The notes below the pieces were generated by a model, which had not been told where the DNA came from, made no database searches, and saw nothing but the letters and a program-made list of their open reading frames with translations. A DNA stretch of 64,000 nt, from contig CADAOD010000010.1 of assembly GCA_902789415.1 (NCBI GenBank), positions 1-64,000 on the forward strand. The letters are read 5' to 3'. Positions within the stretch are counted from its first letter, which is position 1. Every line of letters begins with the position of its first letter. Below, piece by piece: positions 54,001 to 62,137 of the stretch. The translations under genes were made by a program, and so were the position numbers. The DNA is from an uncultured Prevotellaceae bacterium (GTDB lineage Bacteria; Bacteroidota; Bacteroidia; Bacteroidales; Bacteroidaceae).

Positions 54001-54073
54001 AGGTGGCGATGTGGTGCTCGATACCACTTACACCTCAGGTGCCCGCTTTGTCATGACGTTGCCTTTGGCCTAA
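51053..54073 (+). CDS. Fused Cache/TPR sensor histidine kinase
   Basis: A 1006-residue protein in five parts: a membrane anchor (about 8-28), a Cache-like extracytoplasmic domain (about 30-285, with FSAYSYNN, DWYVIPRM and VGILSADVPLNWL), a second membrane segment (about 300-320), a further hydrophobic segment ending in a lipobox-like TSC (about 325-345), then TPR-like helices (about 370-700), another membrane helix (about 722-742) and the kinase. The kinase has H-box FIRQISHEIRTPLNIL, N-box LLDNARKF and G boxes VEDTGIGVP and GTGIGL. No receiver is attached. The internal lipoprotein-type signal suggests a fusion of two ancestral genes. It is coupled to the substrate-binding protein gene. Confidence 0.88.
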   Translation: MKKHPWITAAIGTILTLLLIAVLFYSRQIIQQQAMANAVESLQQIMENTDRHLHQIEAATDSLIPKIEQHIDQPDMMFEYSRELLKQHPDLKGCSISFDPYFYKEKGQYFSAYSYNNGNSIITEQEGSDNYQYFYMDWYVIPRMLYHSYWIEPYADVNTGGIVVNDIMTSYCQPIQGGPDKTVGILSADVPLNWLADQISNYQPMPKSYCMLLGRGGSYIVHPDSTRLLYETIFTSTIEHPDTALTSLGRAMTDGETGYKALCLDGIESHVFYMPFRQTGWSIALVCPNEVILSNFRLLLYFLLPLILLSIMLMFMPLWRWLFRRRYFAAVVLTLLVLTVTSCHNNQANQKATSDQSVTEKLTDNRVEELLDSYGSNHWIQALDSLEQVGKIPTCQADYTKAKRYDEMEQFRSALIFYNKAIEGDKLLHINKAQYYDSFMGLSTIYLNNNNVELALQTATKGHDIVSKDTTIIGRDYTNQFLMEIGMCQIRLSRHDEAVQTFEKARQGAEQLALRYLKSPSCQESCLLIASNIINYYMNIKWFDRIEPWLNMMEQALERYAATNVSTENYSNYLATLTGDKAIMWAMTGHTEEGEAAFQSFLSSDYAKTFRGIYDQAFYLEMTEQWEKLLSISLRIDSAEIKEGVSPTIDYLISSPSTIFKAMVKTGRKEEALQKAEQIITLLDTVKTYQHRSDAEELAVIYETQQKEEQIAAQRASLNRQRMQGIVVVVLLLLIFLGVLFEFYRKLRRAHTLLEISYNNLVIANERAEESSKMKTNFIRQISHEIRTPLNILSGFTQIITMPDMSLDEATRTDINQKIVENTDRITGLVNKMLELSDANSQTVIDRTDNVLAVQIAAQAIDASDITNAKHLKFDLQVGDTEGAVTITTNEQAASRALSMLLDNARKFTHPAEAKNEEPTKQQQVTLTLKKTDSTIDFIVEDTGIGVPYNEAEHIFDEFVQLDEYYEGTGIGLTVARSLARRLGGDVVLDTTYTSGARFVMTLPLA

Positions 54074-54862
54074 CTAAATCAAGCCAAAGTGCTGCAGGGC
54101 CTTGCGCACACCCTCATCGTCAACCGATGCAGTAATGTAGTCAGCCTCAGCTTTCAGCTCGTCGATAGCATTGCCCATGGCCACGCCAATGCCAGCCCTA
54201 CGTACCATTGTACTGTCGTTACCACCATCACCAAAAGCCATGGTATGGTCGGGGTTCAGTCCAAAGTGCTTGGCCATTGCCAACAGTCCCTCGCCCTTAT
54301 CGGCACCTAATGCAGTTACATCGGTAAACGCCGGATGCCATCTGCCTGAGGTACAACCTGGCACACGCGCCATCAGCTCAGCCTCGTATTCCTTACTAAA
54401 AAAAGGTGTTATCTGCATAATACGCTGCTGCAACACTTCCTCTACAGGCCTGGCCTTATCCAGATTCTCCACCGCTAAATGCTGACGGAAAATCTCATCC
54501 ACCTGTCCCTGCGGGTCGAGCACGGCCACATCCTTCTCGCCAACCACTATCACACCATAGTTCTTCTCTATAGCGTCATCTACTATCAATCGGGCCTCGT
54601 GCGGTGGAATACTCTTGCACGCCACCACCTCATCGCCCACAAAGCAATAGGCACCGTTGGTGGTTACATAACCATCTATCAGGTGCTCGATAGCGCCCAA
54701 GTTGGTAATAATAATAGGTGGGCGACCGGTAGCTATAAACACCTTGTGCCCATTGGCCTTGGCCTGTGTAAGCGCCAAGATGGTTGCTGCGGGAATCTGG
54801 TGCGTCTCAAAGCTCACCAGCGTACCGTCGATATCAAAAAATAATGCATAACTTGTCTGCAT
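54074..54862 (-). CDS. Cof-type HAD-IIB sugar-phosphatase family protein
   Basis: About 262 residues from ATG 54862 (MQTSYALFFDIDGTL). Motif I is FFDIDGTLVSF, motif II lies in VFIATGRPP, and the C-terminal AFGDGGNDSTMVRRAGIGVAMGNA with DDEGVRKAL is the HAD-IIB/Cof signature. The cap spans about 85-185. Likely a phosphatase for sugar phosphates or cofactors; substrate unknown. It converges on the sensor kinase gene with no spacer. Confidence 0.92.
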   Translation of the reverse strand: MQTSYALFFDIDGTLVSFETHQIPAATILALTQAKANGHKVFIATGRPPIIITNLGAIEHLIDGYVTTNGAYCFVGDEVVACKSIPPHEARLIVDDAIEKNYGVIVVGEKDVAVLDPQGQVDEIFRQHLAVENLDKARPVEEVLQQRIMQITPFFSKEYEAELMARVPGCTSGRWHPAFTDVTALGADKGEGLLAMAKHFGLNPDHTMAFGDGGNDSTMVRRAGIGVAMGNAIDELKAEADYITASVDDEGVRKALQHFGLI

Positions 54863-54869
54863 AAACGTT

Positions 54870-55745
54870 TTATTTTTTAGGTCCCAGTGCCCGTCGGGTT
54901 TGCAACAGCACACTGAGCAGTATCAGGGCGATGCCGATATAGAACGAGAAGTTTATCTCGCGGCCCTCGCCAAAAATCAGGAATGCTAATATAATGGTAT
55001 AGCAAGGCTCCAGGTTGTACGTCAGGTTTACCGTAAAGGCCGAGAGTCGCTTCAGCGCCTGTATCTGTAGCAGATACATACCAACCGTACAGAACAGCGC
55101 ATGACAGAGCATCAGCCACAGGTTAGTACCCTCGGGGATAACCACCACAGGCTGGTTGCTGGGGAAGAAAGTCAGATAGATGGGGATGATCATCGATACC
55201 AGCACGATACCACCCGACATCTGGTACATCAGCACCGTACGACTACGCACACCCACGCTTGCTTTCTTATTACAAATGGCATAGAGCGCACAAACGGCAC
55301 TCGACACCACACCAATGCCGATACCATAGCGGTAACGGGCATCTAACGAAAAGATGCAGAGCACACCTAATACGGTAATTAGCGAGAACACCAACTCGGT
55401 AACCGATAGCTTGCGATGGTAAATCATCGGTTCGAAAAGGGCTGTAAAAAAGCCCACTAACGAGAAACAGATAACACCGATCGACACGTTCGAGGCTTTG
55501 ATACTACTGTAAAACAGTATCCAGTGCAAGCCTAACAGCGCACCACAACCACACAGCTGCAGGAACTTACGCCAACCCACACGTGGCAATCCTGTAAACA
55601 CCAGCAGGATGGCACTCGTAAACAGCATGCGATACCATACTATATCCACCTCGTTCAGAGTAATCAGTCGCCCAAACAGACCAGTAAAGCCTGCCAGCAG
55701 CACACTCAGGTGCAGTTGTATAAATCCACGTTGTGTTTCGTTCAT
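54870..55745 (-). CDS. EamA/DMT-family transporter
   Basis: About 291 residues from ATG 55745 (MNETQRGFIQL), with ten membrane segments in two EamA repeats. FTGLFGRLITLNEVDIVWYRMLFTSAIL and LTYNLEPCYTIILAFLIFGE mark the two halves. Substrate unknown. Its start overlaps the stop of the small secreted-protein gene by four bases. Confidence 0.88.
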   Translation of the reverse strand: MNETQRGFIQLHLSVLLAGFTGLFGRLITLNEVDIVWYRMLFTSAILLVFTGLPRVGWRKFLQLCGCGALLGLHWILFYSSIKASNVSIGVICFSLVGFFTALFEPMIYHRKLSVTELVFSLITVLGVLCIFSLDARYRYGIGIGVVSSAVCALYAICNKKASVGVRSRTVLMYQMSGGIVLVSMIIPIYLTFFPSNQPVVVIPEGTNLWLMLCHALFCTVGMYLLQIQALKRLSAFTVNLTYNLEPCYTIILAFLIFGEGREINFSFYIGIALILLSVLLQTRRALGPKK

Positions 55746-56065
55746 TGTGCTTGTTTCATGCGCCAAGCATTAGCTCGCACGCGTATGTTCTTTGCCAGGC
55801 ATTCGCTGTAGAGCCATGGCTCACAACTATGAATATCGCCTACGTTGATAAAGTTTTTGTATGCCGCATATTCCGAACCGCTGTAACCGCTCACCACCAA
55901 TACATGATATTCGGGTGCGAGGGTAACGGTAATCGTATCATGCAGTATGGCAGGCGTGGCATCGGTACGCCAGTTTACCGGGTTAATACCCATACAAGTA
56001 GCAGCTAAAACAGGCTCTATACTTACCGTTACAACGGCTACCAGCATCCATTTTGATATGTTCAT
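55742..56065 (-). CDS. Small secreted hypothetical protein
   Basis: A 107-residue protein from ATG 56065. A signal peptide (ISKWMLVAVVTVSIEPVLAA) precedes a mature region of about 85 residues with CMGINPVNWRTDATPA, VTLAPEYHVLVVSGYSG and two further cysteines (HSCEPWLYSEC). No family is recognised. It is translationally coupled to the DMT transporter gene. Confidence 0.55.
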   Translation of the reverse strand: MNISKWMLVAVVTVSIEPVLAATCMGINPVNWRTDATPAILHDTITVTLAPEYHVLVVSGYSGSEYAAYKNFINVGDIHSCEPWLYSECLAKNIRVRANAWRMKQAQ

Positions 56066-56158
56066 ACGCTTATCTATTTTTCCCTTGGCAAAGGTACAAC
56101 CTCTTTCGATAACTACCAAATTATTTCGCATTTTTCGCTAAATATAGGAAAAATGTTG

Positions 56159-56166
56159 TATCTTTG
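56159..56166 (+). promoter_or_regulatory. -7 element of the truncated EamA gene
   Basis: TATCTTTG fits TAnnTTTG. The ATG at 56186 follows 20 bases later, which supports that start over an upstream ATG at 56153. Confidence 0.5.
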
Positions 56167-56185
56167 CACCCATAAAATTACTTAT

Positions 56186-56770
56186 ATGAAGCGATTTCTA
56201 CCCCATCTTATAGCATTTTTTGTGGTAGCCATCTGGGGCGTCACGTTTGTATGCACAAAATTGTTGTTGCTGGGCGGACTAACAGCTGCCCAGATATTTA
56301 TTCTGCGATTTATTATTGCTTACTTGCTACTGTCGGCCTACAGTATTTCCAAGGGCCTCCGTTGGATGAGCCTCAATTGGCGCGACGAACTTATCATGAT
56401 AGCATTAGGTGTTTTTGGCGGATCGCTCTACTTCCTGACCGAGAATAGCTCCATGAACTACACCACAACCACCAACACCAGCATCATCGTTAGTCTGTGC
56501 CCCCTGTTTGCCTCGGCCATCATCGGGGGGTTCTATAAAACCGAGCGCCTTAATCGCTGGCAAACCTTTGGTACCGTTATGGCGGCATTGGGCGTTGTAA
56601 TGGTGATTATGAACGGTCATTTCGTGCTCCACCTCTCGCCTTTAGGCGATGCGCTTGCCTTTGGTGCCTGCATGTGTTGGGCGTTCTACAGTTTGTTTAT
56701 CATCGGTACTGTACTCATCCTGTACGGCATGTACCTGGTTAACAGCAAGCGTCCCAAGTTATCGGCTTAG
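56186..56770 (+). pseudogene. EamA transporter with internal deletion
   Basis: The frame is open for 194 residues but covers only one and a bit EamA repeats. The first half is normal (HLIAFFVVAIWGVTFVCTK to AALGVVMVIMNGH), the second begins FGACMCWAFYSL and jumps at once to FIIGTVLILYGMYLVNSKRP, the usual last membrane segment. About 80-100 residues are missing, in frame. The joined protein would have about seven segments and is probably non-functional, though a shortened transporter cannot be excluded. It overlaps the peroxiredoxin gene 3' end by 12 bases. Confidence 0.75.
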
Positions 56771-57217
56771 TATCTGCTCGGCATGCTCCTTGGTCTTTAC
56801 CTGCTTCCCGGCGAAAATCTGCTCGATGATGCCATCCTCGTTAATAATAAAGGTGGTGCGTATGGTGCCCTCAGTTTTCTTGCCGTACATCACCTTCTCG
56901 CCCCAGGCCCCCATAGCCTGCAGCAGCGTCTTGTCCACATCCGCAATCAGTGGGAAAGGCAGTTCGTGCTTCTCCTTAAACTTAACGTGCGATGCAGCCG
57001 AGTCCTTACTCACGCCCACCACCTCGTAGCCAGCCCCTTGCAGTTCGGCATAATGGTCGCGCAAACTACAAGCCTCAGCCGTACAGCCGCTGGTGTTATC
57101 CTTTGGATAAAAGTACAACACCAACTTACGTCCACGATAATCACTCAAACGGATATCCCGTCCCTGTTCATCCTTGCCCAGAATCTCTGGCGCCTTATCA
57201 CCAATATTCATACGCAT
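56759..57217 (-). CDS. bcp: Thiol peroxidase of the Bcp/PrxQ type
   Basis: A 152-residue atypical 2-Cys peroxiredoxin that reduces peroxides. The peroxidatic cysteine is in YPKDNTSGCTAEACSLRD (C45), with the resolving cysteine five residues later (C50). GVSKDSAASHVKFKEKHELPFPLIAD and TFIINEDGIIEQI are typical. ATG 57211 is an alternative start. Confidence 0.93.
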   Translation of the reverse strand: MRMNIGDKAPEILGKDEQGRDIRLSDYRGRKLVLYFYPKDNTSGCTAEACSLRDHYAELQGAGYEVVGVSKDSAASHVKFKEKHELPFPLIADVDKTLLQAMGAWGEKVMYGKKTEGTIRTTFIINEDGIIEQIFAGKQVKTKEHAEQILSR

Positions 57218-57236
57218 TATAGTTTTATGTTCTCAA

Positions 57237-57746
57237 TCAATATTTCTTTTGCTCTATTGTATTATAACCCAATAAATAGGCATATAGGGCCGACGGCATG
57301 AACGTCAAGTTATAATTCTCCATATTTTTAATTCCATACTTTGTACGAGAAGAGACTATTGCCGACACCAGATGATTCTTATCCATAAATGAAAGTAAGG
57401 ATTTTAGTTCACTTGGCACATCGAAATAACGGTCAGACCATTTCATCTCAACAGCCCATATTGGCTTTTGGCGTAGTCGGTCAAGTCCCACCATATCCAC
57501 CTCACCATTTTCTCGTCCCATCTTCCAATTTGCATAAAAAACTTCCTCATCATCCCGTTGAATACGCTGGGCAAAAAGAGCAGTCTCTACCATACTTCCC
57601 AAAGTCTTATCTGTCTCCGTCAATGGCGAGAAAAGGGCACATCGTAAAGACGGATTTGTAAGATATATCTTAAACTGGGTTATTCGCTGCATCCGCTTTG
57701 CATTAGCATCAACACGATGAATTACCTTAATAAGGAATGCACTTTT
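57237..57746 (-). pseudogene. C-terminal fragment of a DUF4143-type ATPase
   Basis: The minus-strand frame, open from about 57746, reads AFLIKVIHRVDANAKRMQRI, then IYLTNPSLRCALFSPL, GSMVETALFAQ and NGEVDMVGLDRLRQKPIWAVEMKWSDRY. This is the DUF4143 end of Bacteroidota AAA+ ATPases. The 250-300-residue ATPase part is absent and a stop (TGA at 57747-57749) closes the frame. A short ATG version (57692) could in theory be expressed. The left edge of the window has the N-terminal remnant of the same family. Confidence 0.75.
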
Positions 57747-57906
57747 TCAATGGCAAATATACATAGAATAAGTGATATTTACAAGTAAAAGCATAGAAAA
57801 TATATCTTAATTTAACATTTTTGTTGAAATAAGACGTTTTTACCGTGTTTATTTTGACGATTTGGTAAAAATAAGCACTAAATATCAAAAATCAAGTCTT
57901 ATTTTA

Positions 57907-58026
57907 GCGAGATACAGTAAGATGCTGCGTGCCATCATTGCCGAGCACATTCTCTTCCAGTTCCGTTCGCGTTACCTCGACCTACATTGCGCCACGGCCC
58001 GCGAGCGCTACGAATTGCTTTTCCCT
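57907..58026 (+). pseudogene. Scrap of a Crp/Fnr-family regulator
   Basis: The plus frame reads MLRAIIAEHILFQFRSRYLD followed by LHCATARERYELLF, the central helix and ERYELL segment of Crp/Fnr-type regulators. Neither the cyclic-nucleotide-binding domain nor the HTH is present. G+C-rich sequence here is set in A+T-rich surroundings, another sign of a leftover fragment. The rest of 57747-58083 shows no gene. Confidence 0.5.
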
Positions 58027-58083
58027 TCGTGTGCCAAATTTATGATTATCATTTTTTTGATTATCATTTTTTTGATAAAAAGC

Positions 58084-58114
58084 TTTGTTTGTATTTGATA
58101 ATTGCTTATCTTTG
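58084..58114 (+). promoter_or_regulatory. Promoter of the AAA ATPase gene
   Basis: TTTG (58084-58087) and TATCTTTG (58107-58114) with a 19-base spacer. Confidence 0.65.
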
Positions 58115-58148
58115 CAGCCGAAAAGGTAATTATAAAGGATAAAAGAGT

Positions 58149-59270
58149 ATGAAAAATCCGTTTGTAACCAAAGGATATGCAGGGCCCGAATACTTCTGCG
58201 ACAGAGTACAAGAGACTGTGGATTTGGTAAAGTTGCTTACCAATGACAACAACATGGCCTTGATATCTCCTCGGCGACTAGGCAAAACAGATTTGATCCA
58301 TCATTGTTTTGCACAGCCTGAAATTAAGGAAAAGTATTATACGTTTATCATCGATATATATGCCACAAGCTCTTTAGCCGACTTTGTAAGTCTTCTAGGA
58401 CAGGCTATACTCGATGAATTAAAACCACGCGGCAGGAAGACTTGGGAGAAATTTGTTGGCACCCTTAAGTCCATACAGCAGCAGATTTCTTTCGATATGA
58501 ATGGCAATCCTGTATGGGAAGTTGGCTTGGGTGCATATACTAATCCTGCAATTACTCTCGACGAGATATTCGTCTATCTTAATACGGCCGACAAGCCTTG
58601 TTTGGTTGCTATCGATGAATTTCAGAAGATAACAGAGTATCCAGACGGTCAAAATGTAGAAGCTGCACTGAGAACACATATCCAAAGATGCCCAAATGCT
58701 ACATTTTTGTTTGCAGGTTCCAAGCGACATCTTATGGGTGAGATTTTCCTGTCGCCGTCACGTCCGTTCTATCAGTCGGTCATTACAATGGGACTTTCTC
58801 CTATTCCCATCGAAAAGTATATAGAGTTTGCCTGCGCTCAATTCAAGAAATGTGGAAAGTCAATCCAGCCTGATGTAGTAGACATCGTTTATCAGCGATT
58901 TGATGGAATAACATCTTATCTGCAGCGTCTGATGAACGTGCTATTTCTAAATACCGCACAAGGCGAAACGTGTAGTAAAGATATGATCGACGTTGCTATC
59001 AACTACATCTTGGATCTGTATACAGAGTATTACGACACGCTGTTGGCCCAGATGTCAGAGAAGCAGCGCAACGTGTTTTTAGCCATAGCCTGCGAGCGAA
59101 GAGTGAAGAGCGTATCGGGTGGTGCTTTTGTGCGGAAATACCATTTGCAATCGCCAAGTTCTGTTATGTCTGCATTAAGAGGCCTTCTCGACAAAGATCT
59201 CATTACCCAGGAAAATGGTGAGTATTTTGTTTACGACCTGTTCTTCCAATTGTGGATAGAGAGAAAATAA
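58149..59270 (+). CDS. AAA-type ATPase of the archaeal-ATPase group
   Basis: A 373-residue STAND/AAA-like ATPase. N-terminal GPEYFCDRVQETVDLVKLL is followed by a Walker A variant MALISPRRLGKTDLIHHC (about 38-55), Walker B PCLVAIDEFQKI (about 152-163) and the sensor region ATFLFAGSKRHLM. The C-terminus (about 285-373) is a winged-helix-like domain (MSEKQRNVFLAIACE, SSVMSALRGLLDKDLITQENGEYFVYDLFFQLWI). Such proteins are common in mobile and accessory regions of Bacteroidota; role unknown. No partner gene follows. Confidence 0.85.
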   Translation: MKNPFVTKGYAGPEYFCDRVQETVDLVKLLTNDNNMALISPRRLGKTDLIHHCFAQPEIKEKYYTFIIDIYATSSLADFVSLLGQAILDELKPRGRKTWEKFVGTLKSIQQQISFDMNGNPVWEVGLGAYTNPAITLDEIFVYLNTADKPCLVAIDEFQKITEYPDGQNVEAALRTHIQRCPNATFLFAGSKRHLMGEIFLSPSRPFYQSVITMGLSPIPIEKYIEFACAQFKKCGKSIQPDVVDIVYQRFDGITSYLQRLMNVLFLNTAQGETCSKDMIDVAINYILDLYTEYYDTLLAQMSEKQRNVFLAIACERRVKSVSGGAFVRKYHLQSPSSVMSALRGLLDKDLITQENGEYFVYDLFFQLWIERK

Positions 59271-59427
59271 TCTTTGCAGCAGGAAGTAACAACGACTGAC
59301 TTATGGAACAGAAATTCAGCAATAATAGTACCGACTACATCATCGTACCGGCGATACTGGATATACCGCCGAGATGGTTGAGCGCATAAAGTACTATCTG
59401 TGTATAGATTAAGACGTGTGGGCGATG

Positions 59428-61272
59428 TTAGGGCATCATGATACACATCTTAGTGAGGTCGTCGCTGGGTTCGGCATCGCCCACAAACTCTTCTACTGCC
59501 CTGTGGATGGCCTCGGACGTGCTGCGGGCATCGCCGTGGTTGCGACGCAGGAGGGCCTGCAATCGAGCGTCGCCAAACTGCTCTTTGTTCTTGTTCTCGG
59601 CCTCGTTGATGCCATCGGTATAAACAAATAGCGTTTTACCGTGCATATCGGCCACTTCCTCGCCGGTAAACACCACGTCGGGCCACAAACCTATAGGTGC
59701 ATTGGGCTCCATCTTCATGTATTCGCCATCGAGCAGCGGTGGATTATGGCCAGCATTGCAGTACTCCATGTGGCCGGTAGTGAGATTAATCAAACCGATA
59801 AACATGGTTACAAACATGCCTTGATCGTTGTCTTCGGTAAGAGCGCGGTTCAGTCGGTTAGCAATGGCCTGGGGCTGCAGATGCCCATCTACCAGAGTGC
59901 GGAACATACGTGTGACCTCGGCCATAAACAGTGCGGCGGGCACTCCCTTGCCACTCACGTCGCCCACGCAGAAGTACAGCTGATTATCCATCAGGGCATA
60001 GGCATACAGGTCGCCGCCCACCTCCTTGGCAGGAGTCATCATGGCGTAGATATCTACATCGCGGCGCCTGGGGAATACATGTGGCAGCATGCGCTTCTGT
60101 ATCTCGCGGGCAATGCGCAGTTCGCTCTCTATGCGCTCTTTGGCCTTGGTGGTATCTTCCAGTTGGTCGTAGGCATCGCGCAGGCGCTGGTTCACTTCCT
60201 TAAGGTTTTTGAGCTGCTGACGGCGACGATAAATAAACACTGAGAGGAAAGTGATGACTAGAGCGGCTATCAGAGCGCCTGCACCAAGCATTAATCGATT
60301 TTTGGCCAGCTGCTGCTCTTTGGCATCGTTCTCGGCATAGGTGATGGCAAGCTCTGTATCAAACTCCGACATCTGTGAGCGGACCTCGCTACTCTCGATA
60401 GAATCCTTAACCTCGCGGGTGCGTTTCTGCCAGTAGAGAGCCTGTTTAATGTCGCCCATGTGTTCGTAGATGATAGCTTTCTGCTCGCACTTATTCTGCA
60501 GGTGCACCAGCTTATCTGCACGTTGCAGAGCCAGATTCCACTGTTTGTGGTTCTTGGCCTCATATACGCTTAGTAGTTCGCCAAAGATACCACCCTGTCC
60601 GCCATACTTCTCAGTGAGCTTCTGGCGCTCCTTGTAGGCCTCGTTGAATCCCTTGCTGTCGCCCATATGGTAACGAGCCAGGCACTTATAGGTCCATGCT
60701 GTAACCTGGTTCATAGGCATCACGCCCGGCTCTTCGAGTGCCAAGCGGGCATACTTTTGCACGGCTTCGTAATCCTTATGATACAGGGCTATCTCGCACA
60801 AGCCCAAATAGCATGGGGCGCCGCTCTCGTTCTTCATGTATTTATTCTTGAGTTCCAGCGCCTGCAGGAAACTCTTTTCGGCCAGATCATGATTGCCCGA
60901 CATGTTGCGGATATAGCCCAATGTGTAGGTGGCAAAAAACATACCTATGTTGCTATCATGCGACTTGGCGTGCTGAAAAATCTTGTGGGCCAGCATTACG
61001 CCGTCTTTACGATCCACATACTCAAACACGTACATGGCCTCGTACGAACAGGCCCGATAGAATGTCTCGTCGTAGCCACTGTTTTCGGTAGCAGCCTTAA
61101 TCTTCTGTATATCAATCAGAAACTTGCCCGTTTCGCGCGAGCTGTACAGTTGATAAGCCTCGTCGGTAAGTTTTCGCAGTTCGGGCGTAAGTTCTTTCTC
61201 GGCCCAAACCGTAAGGGTGCCCACAGTAAGCAGCAGTAATGCTACGAGTAAACGCGTTAATCTGGTAATCAT
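59428..61272 (-). CDS. TPR protein with SpoIIE-type PP2C phosphatase domain
   Basis: A 614-residue membrane protein. A signal peptide (LVALLLLTVGTLTVWA) is followed by extracytoplasmic TPR-like helices (about 30-310), one membrane helix (about 325-348), a coiled coil (about 350-395) and an RsbU/SpoIIE phosphatase domain: AKEVGGDLYAYAL, GDVSGKGVPAALFMAEV, EYCNAGHNPPLL, LFVYTDGINEA and SDDLTKM. It probably dephosphorylates an anti-anti-sigma-type protein in response to an envelope signal. No sigma or STAS partner is adjacent. A clean promoter precedes it. Confidence 0.9.
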   Translation of the reverse strand: MITRLTRLLVALLLLTVGTLTVWAEKELTPELRKLTDEAYQLYSSRETGKFLIDIQKIKAATENSGYDETFYRACSYEAMYVFEYVDRKDGVMLAHKIFQHAKSHDSNIGMFFATYTLGYIRNMSGNHDLAEKSFLQALELKNKYMKNESGAPCYLGLCEIALYHKDYEAVQKYARLALEEPGVMPMNQVTAWTYKCLARYHMGDSKGFNEAYKERQKLTEKYGGQGGIFGELLSVYEAKNHKQWNLALQRADKLVHLQNKCEQKAIIYEHMGDIKQALYWQKRTREVKDSIESSEVRSQMSEFDTELAITYAENDAKEQQLAKNRLMLGAGALIAALVITFLSVFIYRRRQQLKNLKEVNQRLRDAYDQLEDTTKAKERIESELRIAREIQKRMLPHVFPRRRDVDIYAMMTPAKEVGGDLYAYALMDNQLYFCVGDVSGKGVPAALFMAEVTRMFRTLVDGHLQPQAIANRLNRALTEDNDQGMFVTMFIGLINLTTGHMEYCNAGHNPPLLDGEYMKMEPNAPIGLWPDVVFTGEEVADMHGKTLFVYTDGINEAENKNKEQFGDARLQALLRRNHGDARSTSEAIHRAVEEFVGDAEPSDDLTKMCIMMP

Positions 61273-61318
61273 ATATATGAAATCGTTAATATGGGTTAGA
61301 TATTTAGTAATATTGGTG

Positions 61319-61349
61319 CAAATGTACGAATAAATATGATTGCAACAAA
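61319..61349 (-). promoter_or_regulatory. Promoter of the SpoIIE-type phosphatase gene
   Basis: TTTG (61349-61346) and TACATTTG (61326-61319) with a 19-base spacer on the minus strand. Confidence 0.68.
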
Positions 61350-61614
61350 GAAAAATGAGTTTTTTTTTCGAATTATTGTTAATAAATTAATGATTATGCC
61401 TATTGTACGGATGGTGATGAATATGCGGATAAAATGCCCTCGCAGATGTTGTATCTTTGTAACCGGTAAGCAAGTCAAGCTGTTGGGATGGCACTTACGC
61501 CTCGCACGTTCGAAACGAAAAAATAGCGCCACTTTCTTTAGTTCCTTTGATACCTCGCAGGTAGGATAAAGCTCTAAAAATCACCACCAAAACAAAGATT
61601 TTCGTACAAAAATG
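61350..61614. other. Intergenic region with an orphan promoter
   Basis: A TATCTTTG element at 61452-61459 is followed by a short open frame tail (GKQVKLLGWHLRLARSKRK) that stops at 61567-61569. I do not recognise it. It may be the start of a lost gene. Nothing else is seen. Confidence 0.35.
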
Positions 61615-61644
61615 CCACAATTATAAAAATTTGTGGTAACTTTG
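61615..61644 (+). promoter_or_regulatory. AbiE operon promoter with inverted-repeat operator
   Basis: CCACAA (61615-61620) and TTGTGG (61631-61636) form an inverted repeat directly before the -7 element TAACTTTG (61637-61644). AbiEi antitoxins are known to repress their own operon by binding inverted repeats in the promoter, so this is the likely operator. Confidence 0.55.
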
Positions 61645-61665
61645 TACCGATTTCAAGAATAGAGT

Positions 61666-62137
61666 ATGGCAAAAAAGCAGAATTCATACATCTCGTCAGC
61701 CAGTATAAAGGAGCAGGGTAGAACGGTCTACTACAAAATGCTGGAGAGTGCACGGCAGGGCGAACTCATTCAAGTGCGCCGCGGTGTGTATGCTAATATC
61801 GACCAACTGAGCGGCAACATGATTGACATTAACACCATCGTTCCAGATGGTATCTTGTGCCTGTGGTCGGCTTGGAACATTCACCAGCTAACGACCTCGA
61901 TGCCGCAGGCTTTTCATGTGGCCATCAAAAGAGACAGAAAGGTAACGGTTCCGTCGTTCCCTAAAGTGGATATTCAATGCGGTGAAGTTCCGCAATAAGA
62001 TAGGAATTGACGTCTGTTCAGAAATCATCGGCAACTATCTTGAACGTCCCAACAGAAACCTGAGCAAGTTGATGGACTATGCCCGAAAACTCCGTGTAGG
62101 CACCATTCTCGAAAAATATCTGCAAGTGAAACTATGA
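61666..62137 (+). pseudogene. AbiEi-type antitoxin gene broken by deletion and frameshift
   Basis: The first frame (110 codons, stop at 61996-61998) has the antitoxin winged helix (ISSASIKEQGRTVYYKMLESARQGELIQVRRGVYAN) and the start of the C-terminal domain to FPKVDIQ. The +1 frame continues as NAVKFRNKIGIDVCSEIIGN to YLQVKL and stops at 62135-62137, overlapping the toxin ATG. Between the two parts about 40 residues of the usual 195-200 are missing. The deletion is not a multiple of three, so the C-terminal half is not made. The truncated product may still bind DNA but probably cannot neutralise the toxin. Confidence 0.8.

Noticed and set aside
59271-59427. Possible gene between the AAA ATPase and SpoIIE genes
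   Set aside because: Only fragments such as GYTAEMVERIKYYLCID before a stop are visible; no start, length or motif supports a gene.
61336-61569. 77-codon plus-strand frame with basic C-terminus
   Set aside because: Its start overlaps the promoter of the SpoIIE-type gene, and no family is recognised. At best a lost gene's start after 61459.
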